A DNA stretch of 64,000 bases, from positions 278,016,874 to 278,080,873 of the forward strand of contig NC_057866.1 in assembly GCF_019393635.1 (NCBI RefSeq), read 5' to 3'. The position numbers were made by a program, and so were the translations under genes. The notes beneath the pieces were generated by a model. That model ran no database searches. It worked only from the letters and a program-made list of their open reading frames with translations, and was not told the origin of the DNA. Origin of the DNA: Dromiciops gliroides. Taxonomy: Eukaryota > Chordata > Mammalia > Microbiotheria > Microbiotheriidae. Shown one piece after another: positions 23,598 through 36,003 of the stretch (within the stretch, counting starts at the first letter, position 1; the number at the start of each line of letters is the position of its first letter).

Positions 23598-23725
23598 ATT
23601 CTCTCTCCCTCTCTCTCTCCCTCTCCCTCCCCCCCCTCTCTTTCCCTCTCCTTCTCTCTCTCTCTCTCTCACTCCCTCTTTCCTTCTCTCTCTCTCCTCC
23701 CTCCTCTCTTCTCTCTACTCTTTGA
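23598..23725. repeat. (CT)n-rich simple repeat
   Basis: Pyrimidine-rich CTCTCC and CTTT tract of about 125 bp. The predicted Ser/Leu-rich ORFs here are products of the repeat. Confidence 0.92.
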
Positions 23726-24436
23726 CTTCCCTAGGTACCAGGCTTTCCCTGACCAATATCTAAAATGTTTCTTTGTTTTTTCTTCTCCAAGCCTGATGGC
23801 TCTTTATTCTTTCTCCATTCTCTGGTTGATATGATTGCTGCTGACAGCCAATGGTGGGGAAGGGGGGAGGGCCAAGGAATCTGTGTCTTTCCTGGAGTTC
23901 CCTCTATCATGTCTCCTATGTTTGGCAGAGCAGAGAGATACATTTGGCTCTTTGGGCCATTAAAATGTCTGTATTAGAATATGAAGAACAACCAGGGCCC
24001 CATAGGCATAGAGAAGAAAACCACTGGGCTTAATGGACAAGCCACTTAACCATTCATTTTCCCCTCTGTACAAGGAGGGCATTGATGACTTACAAAGTTC
24101 CTTCTACTCTAAGTCTATAATACCAGATCCTGTAGCCTTACATCATTGATCCCCAAGGAGGCTGCCCTTTCTGGTCTCCTGCCTCCAATTCATTCAGGCA
24201 GAAAAGGAATGAGCCTATAGTGCCTTCCCCCTCCTCAGCCCCTTTGCTTAGAGGCTTCACTGTCAGTATCTGCCAATCTCAGGGATTCATTGAAAGAAAA
24301 AGTCTTTTTCTTTGCATAGAAATTGGAGTCTGTGACCCAGTCCTTGCAGGGCATCTAGGAATATTAGCACGAATCCTTTGCTACTCAGTGAATACAGAGG
24401 TGGTTGACCTAGCCAGTGGCAAGGACGTTGTTTTAG
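23726..24436. other. Intron 1 stretch without recognised features
   Basis: I see no exon, RNA gene or clear repeat, apart from weak MIR-like sequence at about 24030-24130. Confidence 0.5.
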
Positions 24437-24600
24437 GGATTCCTTGCCTTGTTGTTTGCCCTTCATTCTCGAAGAGGACCATGACATTGGGGAGGAGATG
24501 TCATGATTTGCTGTGCATTGGATTTAAGTGGGAAAGGGCTGTGCAAAGTCATCAGCCTCACTCCATCCTTGCTTTGTACCTTGAACTGGGACAACCATAA
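24437..24600 (-). mobile_element. RTE-tailed SINE fragment
   Basis: Contains 'tcgaagaggaccatgacatt' near 24470 and then the same 3' part as 20735-20850. Only the 3' part is present. Confidence 0.6.
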
Positions 24601-25325
24601 TGTTATTTACCCACAAGGTCCTGGAAACAGCAGAATTGCCCAATCACCACCACCACCTTGGCTCTTATTTCTTTTATAAAAATGTTTTTAATGATATCTT
24701 TCCTTCTTACACACTGACCGCATTTCCAGAGATATCCTTTACTCTTCTCTAGAACCAACCTTGGTCATTATAATGACACAACATTCACTTTTGTGTTTTG
24801 GTTTGTCTGTTTCCATTGTTGCAGCTACCACATATGTGGTTTTCTTGGTTCTGCTGACTTCACATCAGTGAAGTGTTTTTCTGAATTCTTCCTAGTCATA
24901 ATTTTTGACGGTGCAGATTAATTAATTTACTTTTATATTTTACATTTAGGTTAACTGTTAACCTACTTATGGGTATCTCCTTTGTTTCCAGTCATTTGTT
25001 ACCTCAAAAAAAATGTTGCAATGAATATTTTGGTAAATATGGAACCCTTCCTTCTATCTTTAACTTGTGTTTAGCAATATCTCTGGGCTAAAGGATATGG
25101 GCATTTTAGCCCCTCTTCCATTTTAAGCAAAATTCTAAATTGCTTTTTAGAATGGTCGGACCAATCTCAATCTGCAGCTCTACAGTATACTTGTGTTCTT
25201 GTCTTTCTTCAGTCCCTTTAACTTTGACTTAAATCCAATAATTGTTTTGATTTGCATTTCTCTTATTACTGGTAATTTGAACAGTCTTTCAGATGGTTAT
25301 TAATAGTTGACAATTCTTTTGAGAA

Positions 25326-25393
25326 CACTACTAGCTCTGTGACCCTGGGCAAGTCACTTAACCCTCATTTCCCCTCAAAAAAAAAAAAAAGAT
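25326..25393 (+). mobile_element. 5'-truncated SINE, 3' end only
   Basis: 'ctagctctgtgaccctgggc' through 'cacttaaccctcat' to an A run. It interrupts the L1. Confidence 0.85.
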
Positions 25394-25629
25394 AATGGAT
25401 GTAAACCTTTTCCCCTCACTTGAAAACATACTTTGTTATCCAACTTGCATGGATTTTATTAGTTCAAAAGATTCAATTTCATGTAACTGAAATTATTTTA
25501 TATTTTATAATTGCCTCTATACCTTGTTTGGTTAGGAATTTTACCTTTTTTGGTTAGGAATTTTACTATTAGTCATAAATGTTTTTTTAAATCCTGCTAT
25601 CCTCTTCTAATTTATTTTTTCATTTAAGT

Positions 25630-25800
25630 AATTCAGCATTTATTGGGCGACTGCACATAAAGACAGGACTAAGTGTTGGGTATTGAAAGAGTCTTTGGGC
25701 ATGGGAAGGTTGCAAAATAAAATTCAGTAGACATTTATTAGGCACTTTTTGTGTTCACAGCAAGAGAAATAGAAGACACTGTGCCAACTCTTCTGAAGAA
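25630..25800 (-). mobile_element. L2 3' tail fragment
   Basis: Antisense L2-end motifs 'cagcatttattgggcgactg' and 'agacatttattaggcacttt'. Possibly two overlapping pieces. Confidence 0.5.
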
Positions 25801-25978
25801 TTAATAAAGTCTGATTGGAAGCAGCAGTGACAAATGAGAAATGGGAAGTTGGACATGTAGTCCAGTGGTGATGTCATTGCTCCATTTTTTAGCTCTTCTA
25901 ATAGAGGCATCTTTAGAGTCTGAGGAATGTACTTTTGAGTAACCTCAGAAGTGGCAGATTTTTATCCTGAAAGGTTAG

Positions 25979-26470
25979 TGTGAGGGAAAAATTCATCCTC
26001 TTCTCAATAATTCGCAGGAACTCAGCATCGAGGTGACAAAGGCTTTATTTTCTTCTCATGAGAAGGAGGCACCCTAGTGTGCATCTAGTGGGTGCCCAGA
26101 AAGGGGGCTCGCAGGCCCTGTTTTATACCCTAGTCCCTAACGTGAATGGACCTTCCCCTTTTTCATCACTGGTCGGGGTTACAATCTACAGGCAAAAACT
26201 GGGTAATCGGGTCACAGTATTCCCACCCCTCTTCCTTGTATGGGCATAACTCAGGAGTGGACCTTATACTTCCTTATATGGACAGAACTCTGGAGAGGAC
26301 CTAATTGAGACCAGGGCTCCTTGAACCATGTGACCTTGCTAACCTGAGGGGGAGGAAGGGATCTGAGACCTTTGTCCTACAAACAGGTCAGGGGAGTATG
26401 ACTGATTGTTATATCCACATTGAGAGGAGACAATTACCCATTTCTGTTAGGATTTAATGTTTGGACACAG
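25979..26470 (-). mobile_element. Solo LTR of an endogenous retrovirus-like element
   Basis: On the minus strand the element has a U3-like part, a TATA box (TATAAA, 26122-26128), AATAAA about 77 bases further (26044-26049) and a U5-like end closing in ...CCCTCACA at 25979. This TATA-to-AATAAA spacing and the terminal CA are the usual U3-R-U5 layout. No retroviral genes flank it. No clean target duplication was found, so the 5' boundary is uncertain (26421 or about 26470). Confidence 0.6.
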
Positions 26471-26845
26471 CATGAACTGTCAGGAAGCAAGCTTTTCTCT
26501 TTGTTCTTCTCCCATTCTTTTTCTTCTGACTTGCTTCTTCTGTTATCTATCTCTTCCCCAAAGAATGCTTAAGTCATCTTCTAATTTTTTGTTATTGTTT
26601 GACCTTTAACATGTGGTATAAGATGCTGGATTAAGCCTAATTTCTGCCAAATTGCTTTTGTGTTTTCTCTAGTCCTTGTCAGAAAGAGAGTTCTTCTCCA
26701 AGTAATCTATGTTATCTGGTTTATTGAACAGTTGGTCATTGGTTTTAATTGCTTCTGATTCTCCTTTATCTATTCTTCTCTGTTGATCTTCTTTTCCAAT
26801 TCTAATTAGTACCAAATAGTTCTGATGGTTACTGTTTTAGAAGAA

Positions 26846-27050
26846 TAATATTGAGTATTTATACAGTGCCTTAAGGTTTACAAAGCACTGTATAGATATT
26901 AGCTCATTTAATCTTCACAACAACCCTGATAGGTAGGTACTATTTTACAGATAAGGAAACTCAGGCAGACAGAGGTTAAGTGATTTGCTCCAGGTCACAC
27001 AGCTAGGTAGTCAGTATCTGATGTGAACTCAGGTCTTCTTGATTACAGTA
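26846..27050 (-). mobile_element. MIR-related CORE-SINE
   Basis: Antisense: 'tatacagtgccttaaggttt', 'cacaacaaccctgataggta', 'aggttaagtgatttgctcca', then 'aactcaggtcttcttga'. Nearly complete, inside the L1. Confidence 0.8.
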
Positions 27051-27555
27051 TTATAATTCCTTCCTTATTATAGTATGATTTTAGGACTGAAAACTCTCTT
27101 CCTTCTCTTCATTCCTGCTATTTTTTCTCATTTCATTTCAGAGTCTAAACCTTTACTCCTTCCAAATCAATTTTATTGTCATTTCATCTATTACTATATG
27201 CTATCTCCCCCTTCCTTGACAGTTTGATTGGTATAGCACTCAGTTAATAAATTAACTTAAGTATAATTTTATTATATTGGTGCAGCCCAACCTTGGGCAA
27301 TGAATAAATATCCTTTCAATTAAGTTATTTCTTTAAATTGTGTTTTGTATGTGCCTTGGTAGATTGGTTCCTAAGTATTTTATGATTACTTTGAAAGAAA
27401 TTTTCCTTTGTATTATTTCCACTAGGTTTCATTATTGCTCTGTTGATAAGCATTGGTTATTTTTGTGGATTTATTTTGAATCCTGCTACTTTATTGAAGC
27501 AATTGACTCATTTACTTTCTTTGCTGATTCCCTGGGGTTATCTGGGGAAATAATG

Positions 27556-28710
27556 ATGTTGTCAATCAATCAATAAGCATTTATTTAGCATCTGCTCTAT
27601 GCTAGGCACTGGCTTTAGCATATACAAAGATGAAAATGGAAGTTTTTGCCTCCAATGAATTTCCATTGGTGGGGAGATAAGACACAGAATATATACTAAA
27701 TAAGAAACTAATAAAGGGAAAACACTGGAAGCTGGAAGGATCAAGGAATACCTTTGTGTAGAAGGTAATGCTTGAGATAATTCTTGAGGCAAGTGAGAGG
27801 CTCTGAGGCAGAGGAGAGAGCAGATGGAGAGCAGTGTGTGAGGAACAGAGAGGCTAATTTGTCTGGAGTACAGAGTGTGGGAGGAGAGTCCTGTATGAGG
27901 AGATGGGGCCATGTTCCCATCACCTCTTACAACAGCCTGCTCATCAGTCTTCCTGTCTCATAACTTTTCCCACTCCAGCACTCCCTCCACACAGCTGCCA
28001 GTAAATCCTCCTAAAGCACCAGTCTGACCGTGTCACCCTGCTGCTCCACAAACCCCAGGGGCTCCCCAGGGCCTCTAGGCCACAGCGTCAATCCCCTGCT
28101 TGGCATTTGAAGCCTTTTCTACCCTCTAGCCTCCTTTACCCGTTCTATGATCCCATTACATTCTTCCTCACCACTGCCTCCTGGCTTCCTTCAAGACAGT
28201 TCAAACCCAACCTTATGCAGGAGGACTTTCCCAGTCACCCCAGATGGTGGGTCCTTTCCTCTGAGATGATTTTCCATTTACCCGCCCCCCCCACACACTG
28301 TGTGGTGTACACGTACATACATACATGTACAACTTCTTTCCTGAAGCCTTTCCTGATCCCTCTTAATGTTAAAGCTTTCCCTCTGAGATCACCTCCCACT
28401 GACCTGTATCTTTTGTATATACATGGTTGTTTGCATTCATCTCTCTCATTAGATTGCAGGTTCCTTGAGTGCAGGGACCATATTTTTGCCTTTCTTTGTA
28501 TCCCTGGGTACCCAGTAAGCAACTGATAAATACTTATTGACTGACAAATCCTGGAGTTTATTGAGTGTAGGGATGATGTGGTCAGACCTTCATTTAAGGA
28601 GGATCATGTTGGCAGTAATATGGAGGATGGATTGGAATGGGGAGAGACTTGAGACGGGGAGGCCAATGGGGAGGCCATTTCCACAGGCCAGGCAAAATGT
28701 GAGGAGGGCC
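27556..28710 (-). mobile_element. L2 LINE, minus strand, split by a plus-strand L2
   Basis: The antisense L2 tail and ORF2 run through 27556-27905. The same element seems to resume at about 28552-28710 ('ctggagtttattgagtgtag ... gatgtggtcagacc'). Between them lies an L2 in the opposite orientation. Confidence 0.65.
27906..28551 (+). mobile_element. L2 3' portion inserted in another L2
   Basis: + strand L2: ORF2 end ('tctgaccgtgtcaccctgct'), then the 3' UTR and tail ('attagattgcaggttccttg ... ctgataaatacttattgact'). The opposite orientation to both flanks implies insertion or an old inversion. A short (CATA)n lies near 28310-28325. Confidence 0.65.
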
Positions 28711-28714
28711 TGAA

Positions 28715-28775
28715 ATAAGGGTCATTTTGTCTCCTCTTTGCCAACGTTTACACCTTTAATTGTGTTTTCTTACCT
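28715..28775 (-). mobile_element. Short L1 ORF2 fragment
   Basis: 'tcattttgtctcctctttgc' and onward matches the L1 fragment at about 43608-43650. Confidence 0.5.
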
Positions 28776-30220
28776 CGTGACTGCTAGCATCTCCAAGGCA
28801 ATAACAGTGTTCAAAGGGAGCCTCTTTGCCCTCCTGTGATGTGGATGTGGCTATTCCCTCTTCTCTTACCCACCTGTGCCTGCCCATCCTGGATAACTCT
28901 AGTCTCCATCTTCCTGTTACTTTGTCCTCTCCCAATATCCCAGTCACCACACCTTTGCTGGGGTGCACCCCAGCATCTCTGACTTTTATAGTCTTGCCTA
29001 GATATTTGTGCTTCTATGTAAGATTTGGTTAACAAGTCCCCCCCCCCCAACTCTGATAAGTGTCAGAGAGCTTGGAGCTGGTGAATGCGAAAGAATTGCT
29101 TCTGCTTCCTGGGGAGTGCGTGTCTATGTGCGTGTGTGCCAAGTGATGCCATTTCCTTTGTAGCAATCTTGTTCCTGTAGAAAACCTTTCAACCCCCAAG
29201 TAGAGGTGAGAAATAAACCTTCTTGATCCTACTCTCACCATCCCATTTGACCAGTCACTTCTCTGGAATCCCTGGAAACTCAAAGATTGAAGCATTCCTA
29301 ATGGGCATCATCAATGGGATCTTTTCTATAAAAATGGGAAACCTGGACACCACCTTAGGGGTTGTCAACTGTGGGTACTGACATGGAGCAGGACTAAGAC
29401 CTCAGGCCAACTCAGGTGCTCTTCCCTTCTTCCATTATCAGCTGCTCTGAGAGCGGAGACCTCCATGCCACCCAGATAGTTGTTGAAAATCCACCTCTAA
29501 TGCTTCACTACTCCTTATACCCCAGGATTCATTTCCTAACTTCTCACCAGCCAGTTGGGGAGCTATCACCTTCTTGCACTTCCTTTTTTCCCTGCTCACT
29601 TATCTGAGTCTTCCATCTTTTCTAATCTGGCAATGGACCCAGAAGTGACCACGCTTTGCCTCAGTGAGAGGCTGACTATGTTTTATGAAATTGCCACAGA
29701 CCCTACATTCTAGTTGTACTTATAGTCCAACATTTCTCTTTGTTTCATGGGTGGTCACAGTCAGAGTCTTCACCCGGTGTCTCACCTTTGTCCCTTAGCC
29801 AGGCTGGTCCTTGGGAAGGCAGGCACAGATGATTGCAGAGACCCTCCTTGGAGCTTCTCTGGCATGTGCACACAGCTGGTGTGACCTTCAGGAAGCCAGC
29901 TTGCCATCACAGCCCAATGCCATAGCAGTGGAGGACTCAGGAGATTTCTAAGAACCCCCTTTTACAGATGGGGGCCCTCCTCTTTTCTGTTCTGCCCTTT
30001 CACAACAGTTTTCAGTGACTTATTCCAGACTAAGAATTGGATCCCAAAAGAGGTCATTTGGGAAGCAAGATTTGGAGGGTTTGGATGGAGAAAAGCCCTG
30101 AACTTTCCACTCCTCCTCTTCCATCTCCCACCAGCCTCTCCAGACCCCTGATGGAGGAGGTAGCAGCAGAAGCTTGGAAGCTGGCCCTACTTGGAGTCAA
30201 CATGAGGATCAGGTTGACAT
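28776..30220. other. Intron 1 stretch without recognised features
   Basis: No exon, RNA gene or clear mobile element was recognised. A C-run lies at 29038-29048. Confidence 0.5.
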
Positions 30221-30224
30221 GGGT

Positions 30225-30620
30225 GATGATGAAGTGAGATCAAGGACTGTCTTTTGCTCTTTTTTGTATCCCCAGAGCTTAATACAGTGCCTGGCATGTA
30301 GTAGGTGCTTCAGAAATGCTTAGTGACTGACTGTAGGGCTCTTGAATGTTCTGGTACCACAAGGAGTCAAGGAGGAGACAGTGACCAGGACAGAGAGGTC
30401 GGCAGTGATAAATACTACACACAGTTCGAGAAGGTTGAGGGCTCAGCAAAGGTTCTCAGAGTTGGCCACTGAGAAAGGAATCATAGGTAACTTAGGAAAT
30501 GACAGTTTCAGCTGATTGATGAGGTCAGAAGTTCAATCACAAGAGGATGAGAAGGGAGTGTGAGATGACAAAATGGAGGTGATGGGAGTAAAAAAAGCAA
30601 CAATTTTTTCTAGGAAATTG
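30225..30620. mobile_element. L2 fragments (plus-strand tail, then minus-strand ORF2)
   Basis: An L2 tail on + at 30235-30335 ('cagtgcctggcatgtagtag'). Antisense L2 coding remnant at 30370-30620 ('cagctgattgatgaggtcag'). Positions 30621-31825 show nothing recognisable. Confidence 0.55.
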
Positions 30621-31825
30621 CCTGTGAGAGAGGCGGGGTGGGGGAGCTAGGACCAAGGGAGGGGGTTATGATTAGCATACTTTTTAATCTTTTAGAAAAA
30701 CAACACACATTCTTTCTTTCTTTCTTTCAAGTGTGAACAGAATAATTTCTGACTTGTGTATTAAGTGCAGGATCTTGACAGATGCCCTAGTGTATAAAGT
30801 AATTCCCTAGTTGCTGGCACCTGGCCATGAAGTGTCGCCCAGAACAGCTCCCAGTGACCCAGATTTTCTTGGCCAGGAACAACCTGGGTCAGTTTTTTCC
30901 TAGTGCCTTTCCCCCTAGGTCCCCCAGTTCTCCAGCCAATGCCTTGGGGAATAAATGCACTTCCCAGGGCACAGACTCCCCCCTTGTCCCCTCCAAGTCA
31001 TTAAAAGGAGTTTAAAAATAAGTCCTCCTGAACATTTGATGGTAGGCAATGACAACTTAGTTTTAAACAAATCTATGTTTACTTTTCTTCCCTTATTCCT
31101 TTAATAAAACTTGGCTTATCCCAGATTCACAGAGAAATGTAAATGCTGCCAAGCTGGGAAGGAAAGCCAATGATGTCACATGGTGCTGAGACAGGGAGGA
31201 CACCACATAGGAAGATGCTTCTGCTTCTGGGAATTTCAGTCTTTAGATGCTAATTTGAAGAAACAGTGACTTGATTTCCACATTGACCAAGGATGGGAAA
31301 CAGGTAGAAATTCTATTGCATTCCAGACCCCCTTCCTTCTTCATGGTGTGTGGGGAGACCTGGAGAGGACCTGGGTTCATCAGATTCCTGCTCTGCCTCT
31401 CTTTGCCGCATGGCCTTGGGTTGGACACTGACCCTCAGCCCCATTTTTCCTGAGCTCTTTCTCACTAGATTGTGATTTCATATCTTTGGAGTTTCCTTCA
31501 CTGACAGAGCTCACATCCCCTTGGGCCTCAGGCTTTGGTAGACACACAGTTTCATCACCTGGTGATCTACCCTGTGGTGATGAGTCTCTTGGTACTTGGC
31601 TAGACTGGTCCTCTCATGACAACAGACACAGAATCTGTCATCGGACCAAACCCAAAACCTTACCAACTTGGTGCCAGGAGCTGCCCAAACTTGGCTCCTA
31701 GAGCCACGAGTCACCAAGGCACACAGATTCTCCCAGATAGGAAGGACCTTAGAAGTCCCCAAGTCGTGCTTGTTTCCTCCAAGATCCCTCCAAGCACATG
31801 CTCTTTGTTGTTCTTTTGTTTCAGT

Positions 31826-31945
31826 CATTTGCCATTCCCTTCTCCAGCTCATTTTACAGACAAGGAAACCGAGGCAGGCAAGGTGAAGTTACTTACCCAG
31901 GGTCACACAACTAGGAAGTGTCTGATGTTGGATTTGACCTGAGGA
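31826..31945 (-). mobile_element. MAR1-type SINE fragment
   Basis: Antisense 'ttgccattcccttctccagc' then 'ttttacagacaaggaaaccg' and 'cccagggtcacacaactagg'. The head is missing. Confidence 0.75.
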
Positions 31946-32109
31946 AGAAGTTGGATTTGCAGTCTCTTTCCTGACCTCCTTTCTCTTTCCTTCCCCTGTC
32001 AAGGTAATCCATGGTGGGTCCTCTGTAGACAGCATCCTGTATTTCTCTGCCCTTGTTGATCTTCACCCAAATGCCCCCCCCCACTTTGGTTCTTGGATTT
32101 CCTCACAGG

Positions 32110-32285
32110 AATATATGTATTGACTTTGAAGCCAGAAACCTGGGTTCGAATTCTGGTTCTGGTTCTACCTGTGTGACTTTGGGCAAGTTGCCCTGAGTCT
32201 CGGTTTCTTTCATTGTCAAATGGAGGCATGGGCCAGAGAAGCCCAGAGGTCCCTTCTAGCTCTGGCTCTCTCTGATCCTGTGATC
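32110..32285 (+). mobile_element. MIR-type CORE-SINE
   Basis: 'gaagccagaaacctgggttc', 'gtgtgactttgggcaagttg' and 'tcccttctagctctggctct' in MIR order. Confidence 0.75.
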
Positions 32286-32519
32286 TCTTTAATATATAAG
32301 GCCACTGGGAGGAGGGGCAGGGAGGAAGCCAATGTTCGACAATTGGCAAATAAATATTTAATTTAAAAAAGAAAACAGAAGTGAAAAGACCTCTTCCCCC
32401 CCTCCCCCCTCCTATAACTCTTCAATCTAGTTTGAATAAGACACAGCCTTTGAAGCCGTAGCTCAGTCCTGAGTCTTATCCAGCCAGCCTCAGGCTCCTC
32501 GGGATGCCCATTTTTAAAA

Positions 32520-32735
32520 TTTTCTCATTCAGTCAGTCAGTTACAATGTATTTACTGATGCCCTGCTATGTATGAGTACATGGGCTTTGTGCATTTGTGT
32601 GTAGGGATCTGAAGCCAGGGGCATTGTCCTCTTAGAATGAATGTGTGCACATGCACTCATAAATGAATGAATGAATGAATGAATGAGCATTCATTAAGCA
32701 CTTGCTGTGTACAAAGCACTTGATGCAAATAGAAA
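32520..32735 (-). mobile_element. L2 tail fragments with (AATG)n
   Basis: Antisense L2-end motifs at 32525-32590 and 32690-32735 flank an AATG run at 32660-32686. Confidence 0.5.
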
Positions 32736-32739
32736 AGCA

Positions 32740-33890
32740 TCCATTTGTACTGGGACTGTGACATCAAGCTCTCTCCCTCCCTCTGGGTCATGTTGCCCCT
32801 GGAGCAAGGAAGCAGGGAGGTGTAGGAATCCATCCTTGCTGACTTTGTGGCAAGGGCTGCCACAGGCAGGGGCTGAGGAGCTGACTTTACCCTCTCTGGA
32901 TTTTTGGTTCTTCTTTTTCTCACTGGCACACATAGAACAACATGGGGCCAGGGCAGGCCAGGGGAGGGGAGCACCAGGATTCCAAGATTCAGCAGATCCT
33001 GGACCCATTCCCCTTCCTCTGGCTCCACGGGCAGGCACTGAGCTCCAGTTGGCATCACTTACGCTTGGAAATAATGGAGCCCATCATTCCTGCAGAAGCC
33101 TGTAGGCCAAGGACGCGGGCCACGGCTGTCAGGGCCCTTCTCAGAAATCTGGCCACGTGCTCCAATGGGTCAGACCCTTGTAGAGATGCTGAAAGGGGGA
33201 AATCAATCTCCTTTCCTAATATGGGTGACTACCAAGGCTGGGAACAGCCGGCTGCCTTGGCCAGCGGGCCACTGTGGGGGCTGATTCTGTGAGTTCAAGG
33301 GCCGACCATCTGCTCTTGTCCTCTCTCCTCTCCATGCTTTTTCCTCACATCCACTCCTTTGTGGGCTGCAGCAAAAGTCACCGTGCCTGCTGAGCTTACC
33401 TATGCCAGGCAGGGTGGCGGCGAAATGCCTGAATGTGGGACCGTCTTGTCCTTTGGCCATGTGTCCCCATCGGCCGCTGCCATAAATGGTGTGGGGCCTC
33501 CTGGAGGGTGATTTACGAGCAGAGGCTACTGCCCTGCCTGCTGGAGCTCATCCTCCCATTTTCCTTTCTCTGCTTTTTCCGAGAACTTGCCGTGCTCATT
33601 TCTCAAGGAGCCAGGGCTCCCTGTCACCATCTATTTTAGCTTCATTCTCCATCTCAGTTAATGGGTTTTAAATAGCTCTTTCTGGCACCAAGCTGAAAGC
33701 ATGCATATAGCCTGAAGTAACTGGATAAGGCAGTGGTATGCAGGCAGCTGCCTGTTTGCAGATGGCCTGGCCATTCTGGGCTACTCAGAATCCTTTGGGT
33801 CTTTACCTCTGCCTCAAACAGTCAGAATGAATCAAGTCTGCCTTGAGTCTGACTTCTTTTCTCTGCTTTCCACAGCCATGGGACCAGATT
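32740..33890. other. Repeat-poor intron 1 stretch, possible conserved non-coding DNA
   Basis: No mobile element was recognised over more than 1 kb in a repeat-dense intron. The part at 33480-33790 holds a MEF2-like CTATTTTAG (near 33630) and E-box CAGCTG (33749-33754). A regulatory role is inference only. Confidence 0.35.
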
Positions 33891-33894
33891 AAGA

Positions 33895-34000
33895 GTTGGG
33901 AAGCCTGTTGCGGGCTAGTTAGTCCAATCTTCCCATTTTACAGATGGGGAATAGAGGGAGGCAGAGGCAAATTGACTTGCCAAAGTTCAGTCAGGTATCA
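33895..34000 (-). mobile_element. MIR-type SINE fragment
   Basis: 'cccattttacagatggggaa' then 'gcaaattgacttgccaaag'. Confidence 0.55.
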
Positions 34001-34124
34001 TCAAGAGCAAATCTCTCAAAGCCTGATTTTGTCTTGCCTAGGATTATGGAGGGGAGGGATTGAGCATGGAGAGAAGGGAAGGACCTAGGTCCAGGGACCT
34101 GAAGACCCAGTTATACCAGAAGAC

Positions 34125-34300
34125 TGGAATAGTGGAAGAAATATTGGCTTTAGGGTCAGAGGACTTAGATTAGAAATCTCTTCCCTGCCACTCAATTGGT
34201 AGCTGTGGAACCTCAAGCAAGACATTCTGCTTTTCTGGGCCTCGGTTTCCTCATTTGTAAAATTGGGGATGGGTTAGATAACCTCTGAAACCCCCCCTCC
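34125..34300 (+). mobile_element. MIR-type CORE-SINE
   Basis: 'ggctttagggtcagaggact', then 'cggtttcctcatttgtaaaa' and 'gatgggttagataacctctg'. Confidence 0.7.
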
Positions 34301-34744
34301 CATACTCTCAATCTAATTCCCAAATGATTCCATAAGGCTAGGCTCTTTGGGAGAGTACTGAGACCATCTCAGCATAGGGAAGAAATGGTGGTGTCTGGAG
34401 AAACATTCAGTGGCAAGAAGAGAACCCTTAATGACAAATCTGGCCTCCAAGTTTGAGATACAGGCAGAAGCCCTGTTCTCATGGGGTGGATTGGATGGGG
34501 AGAGGAGGCTGGGCAGGTGGAGAAGCTTCCTACGCCAGAGCCTTGCAATCAGCTCAGCTGCAGTATCTGTTTGTACTGGGGCAGTGTCGGCACTGGGCTT
34601 CCCTCATGGATCCACTAGCTCCCCTTAAAAGCATACAAGCTCACAAGACTCTAAGCTTGAATACATTTTCCTAGGGGCCAAGGTCCCTTCCCCCTACTCT
34701 GTGCAGTGTCTAATCCCTTGTCTGACTTCATGACTTTATTGAGA

Positions 34745-34865
34745 CAGGTGAGTGGTGTGGTAGAGTCCTGGCCCTGGAGTTTGGCAGGCTTGAGTTTGAA
34801 TCCTGTCTCAAACACCTATTACCTATGTGACCCTGGGCATCATTTAATCTCTGTCTGCTATGACT
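34745..34865 (+). mobile_element. MIR-type SINE, 5' half
   Basis: 'gtggtagagtcctggccctg' then 'tgtgaccctgggcatcattt'. Positions 34866-36003 show nothing further. Confidence 0.65.
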
Positions 34866-36003
34866 CCTATGGAGTCATTAACTTTTATCTAGTCCACTAT
34901 AATTTTCAGAGCGCCTCTGACTTGGGTCAGGTTTTTTGACTTTCATATTAAATTGGCAATTCTCCTTACAAGTCTTTCCTCTAAAGCTCTCATTTCTTTT
35001 CCATTTTTTTCCTCTATAGCTCTCATTCAATTTATAATATCCTTTACTAAACTCTTGCTTCCTTTTTCCAGGAATTAGAGTTGACATTGTGGACAAACTT
35101 TGAGACTTACAGATGTAGATTTAGTTTATTTTCCAGCATTGTGTCTTGAGTGTCCCTGCCTCTATAATAGCTTTATAAAAGCTTATAAAAGCTTTGTCTT
35201 TTGCATCTTCTTCTGTTTACTCATTCTTCCAACCTTACTTCCTGAATTGGGACTTTGTATTAGGGCCAGACTCTGTACACATCTGAAAGGAATACCAGGC
35301 TGTTGTTTGGTCATCATTTGTATTCTCTGAGGTGATGGAGCTGCCTTCTCTGGGTATTGAAGCCTATATATTTTGTCTTTTGGAATATATTTCCAAGCTA
35401 TGGAAAGTGTTATGTTAAAAAGCCTTATTGTTCAAGGATCTCAGGGTCGGACATTCAGGCCAAAGTGCTACAAACTTTTAGAATGTTATAATCAGTATGA
35501 TCTAGGGTGAAATCTCAACACTGCCCTCCTGGAAAGTACTCCAGACCCTGTTTGAGTGAGGGTCACACTGATAATAGACTTGCCCCTGGTTTAAATTCCA
35601 GCAGACAGCTGCCAGAATGCATCACAAGGTCAGAATCATAGAATAGCATGCTTACTGCTATTCCAACGTCTTATTAGTACCTGGTCTGAGAGCCTTTTGG
35701 TGCTGGATGTTTGACCCCGCTCCTTGCCCCAGTATGTAGCCAGTGGCCCCAGCCCAGTCCCCGTGCTAGTAGGCTTTGCGTGGTTTCTTGTTTGTTTGTT
35801 TGTTTGTTAAATCCCTTTCCCAGTGTCTGCAGGTCTCTAGCTCTGTGCTGCCCTTAGTTCAAACAATGACCCACTGTGGCTTCACCTTGGATTTCTCAGT
35901 CATTGTTGTCTGGTGTTCTTCCTTGATCTTTGTCAGAGTAGTTGTGGGAAAGAACTGGTCTGTAATGCTTCCTCTATCTCTGCCATCTTTACTGGTCTGG
36001 TTG

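Larger units (their letters stand above)
24680..27555 (-). mobile_element. Old L1, ORF2 to 3' region, repeatedly interrupted
   Basis: Blocks collinear with antisense L1 are seen at 24680-25325, 25394-25610, 26480-26845 and 27055-27555. They include the 'gtttgattggtatagcactc' block near 27225. Between them lie younger insertions: a SINE tail (25326-25393), an L2-like patch (25630-25800), a solo LTR (25979-26470) and a MIR-like SINE (26846-27050). All frames are broken. Confidence 0.75.
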
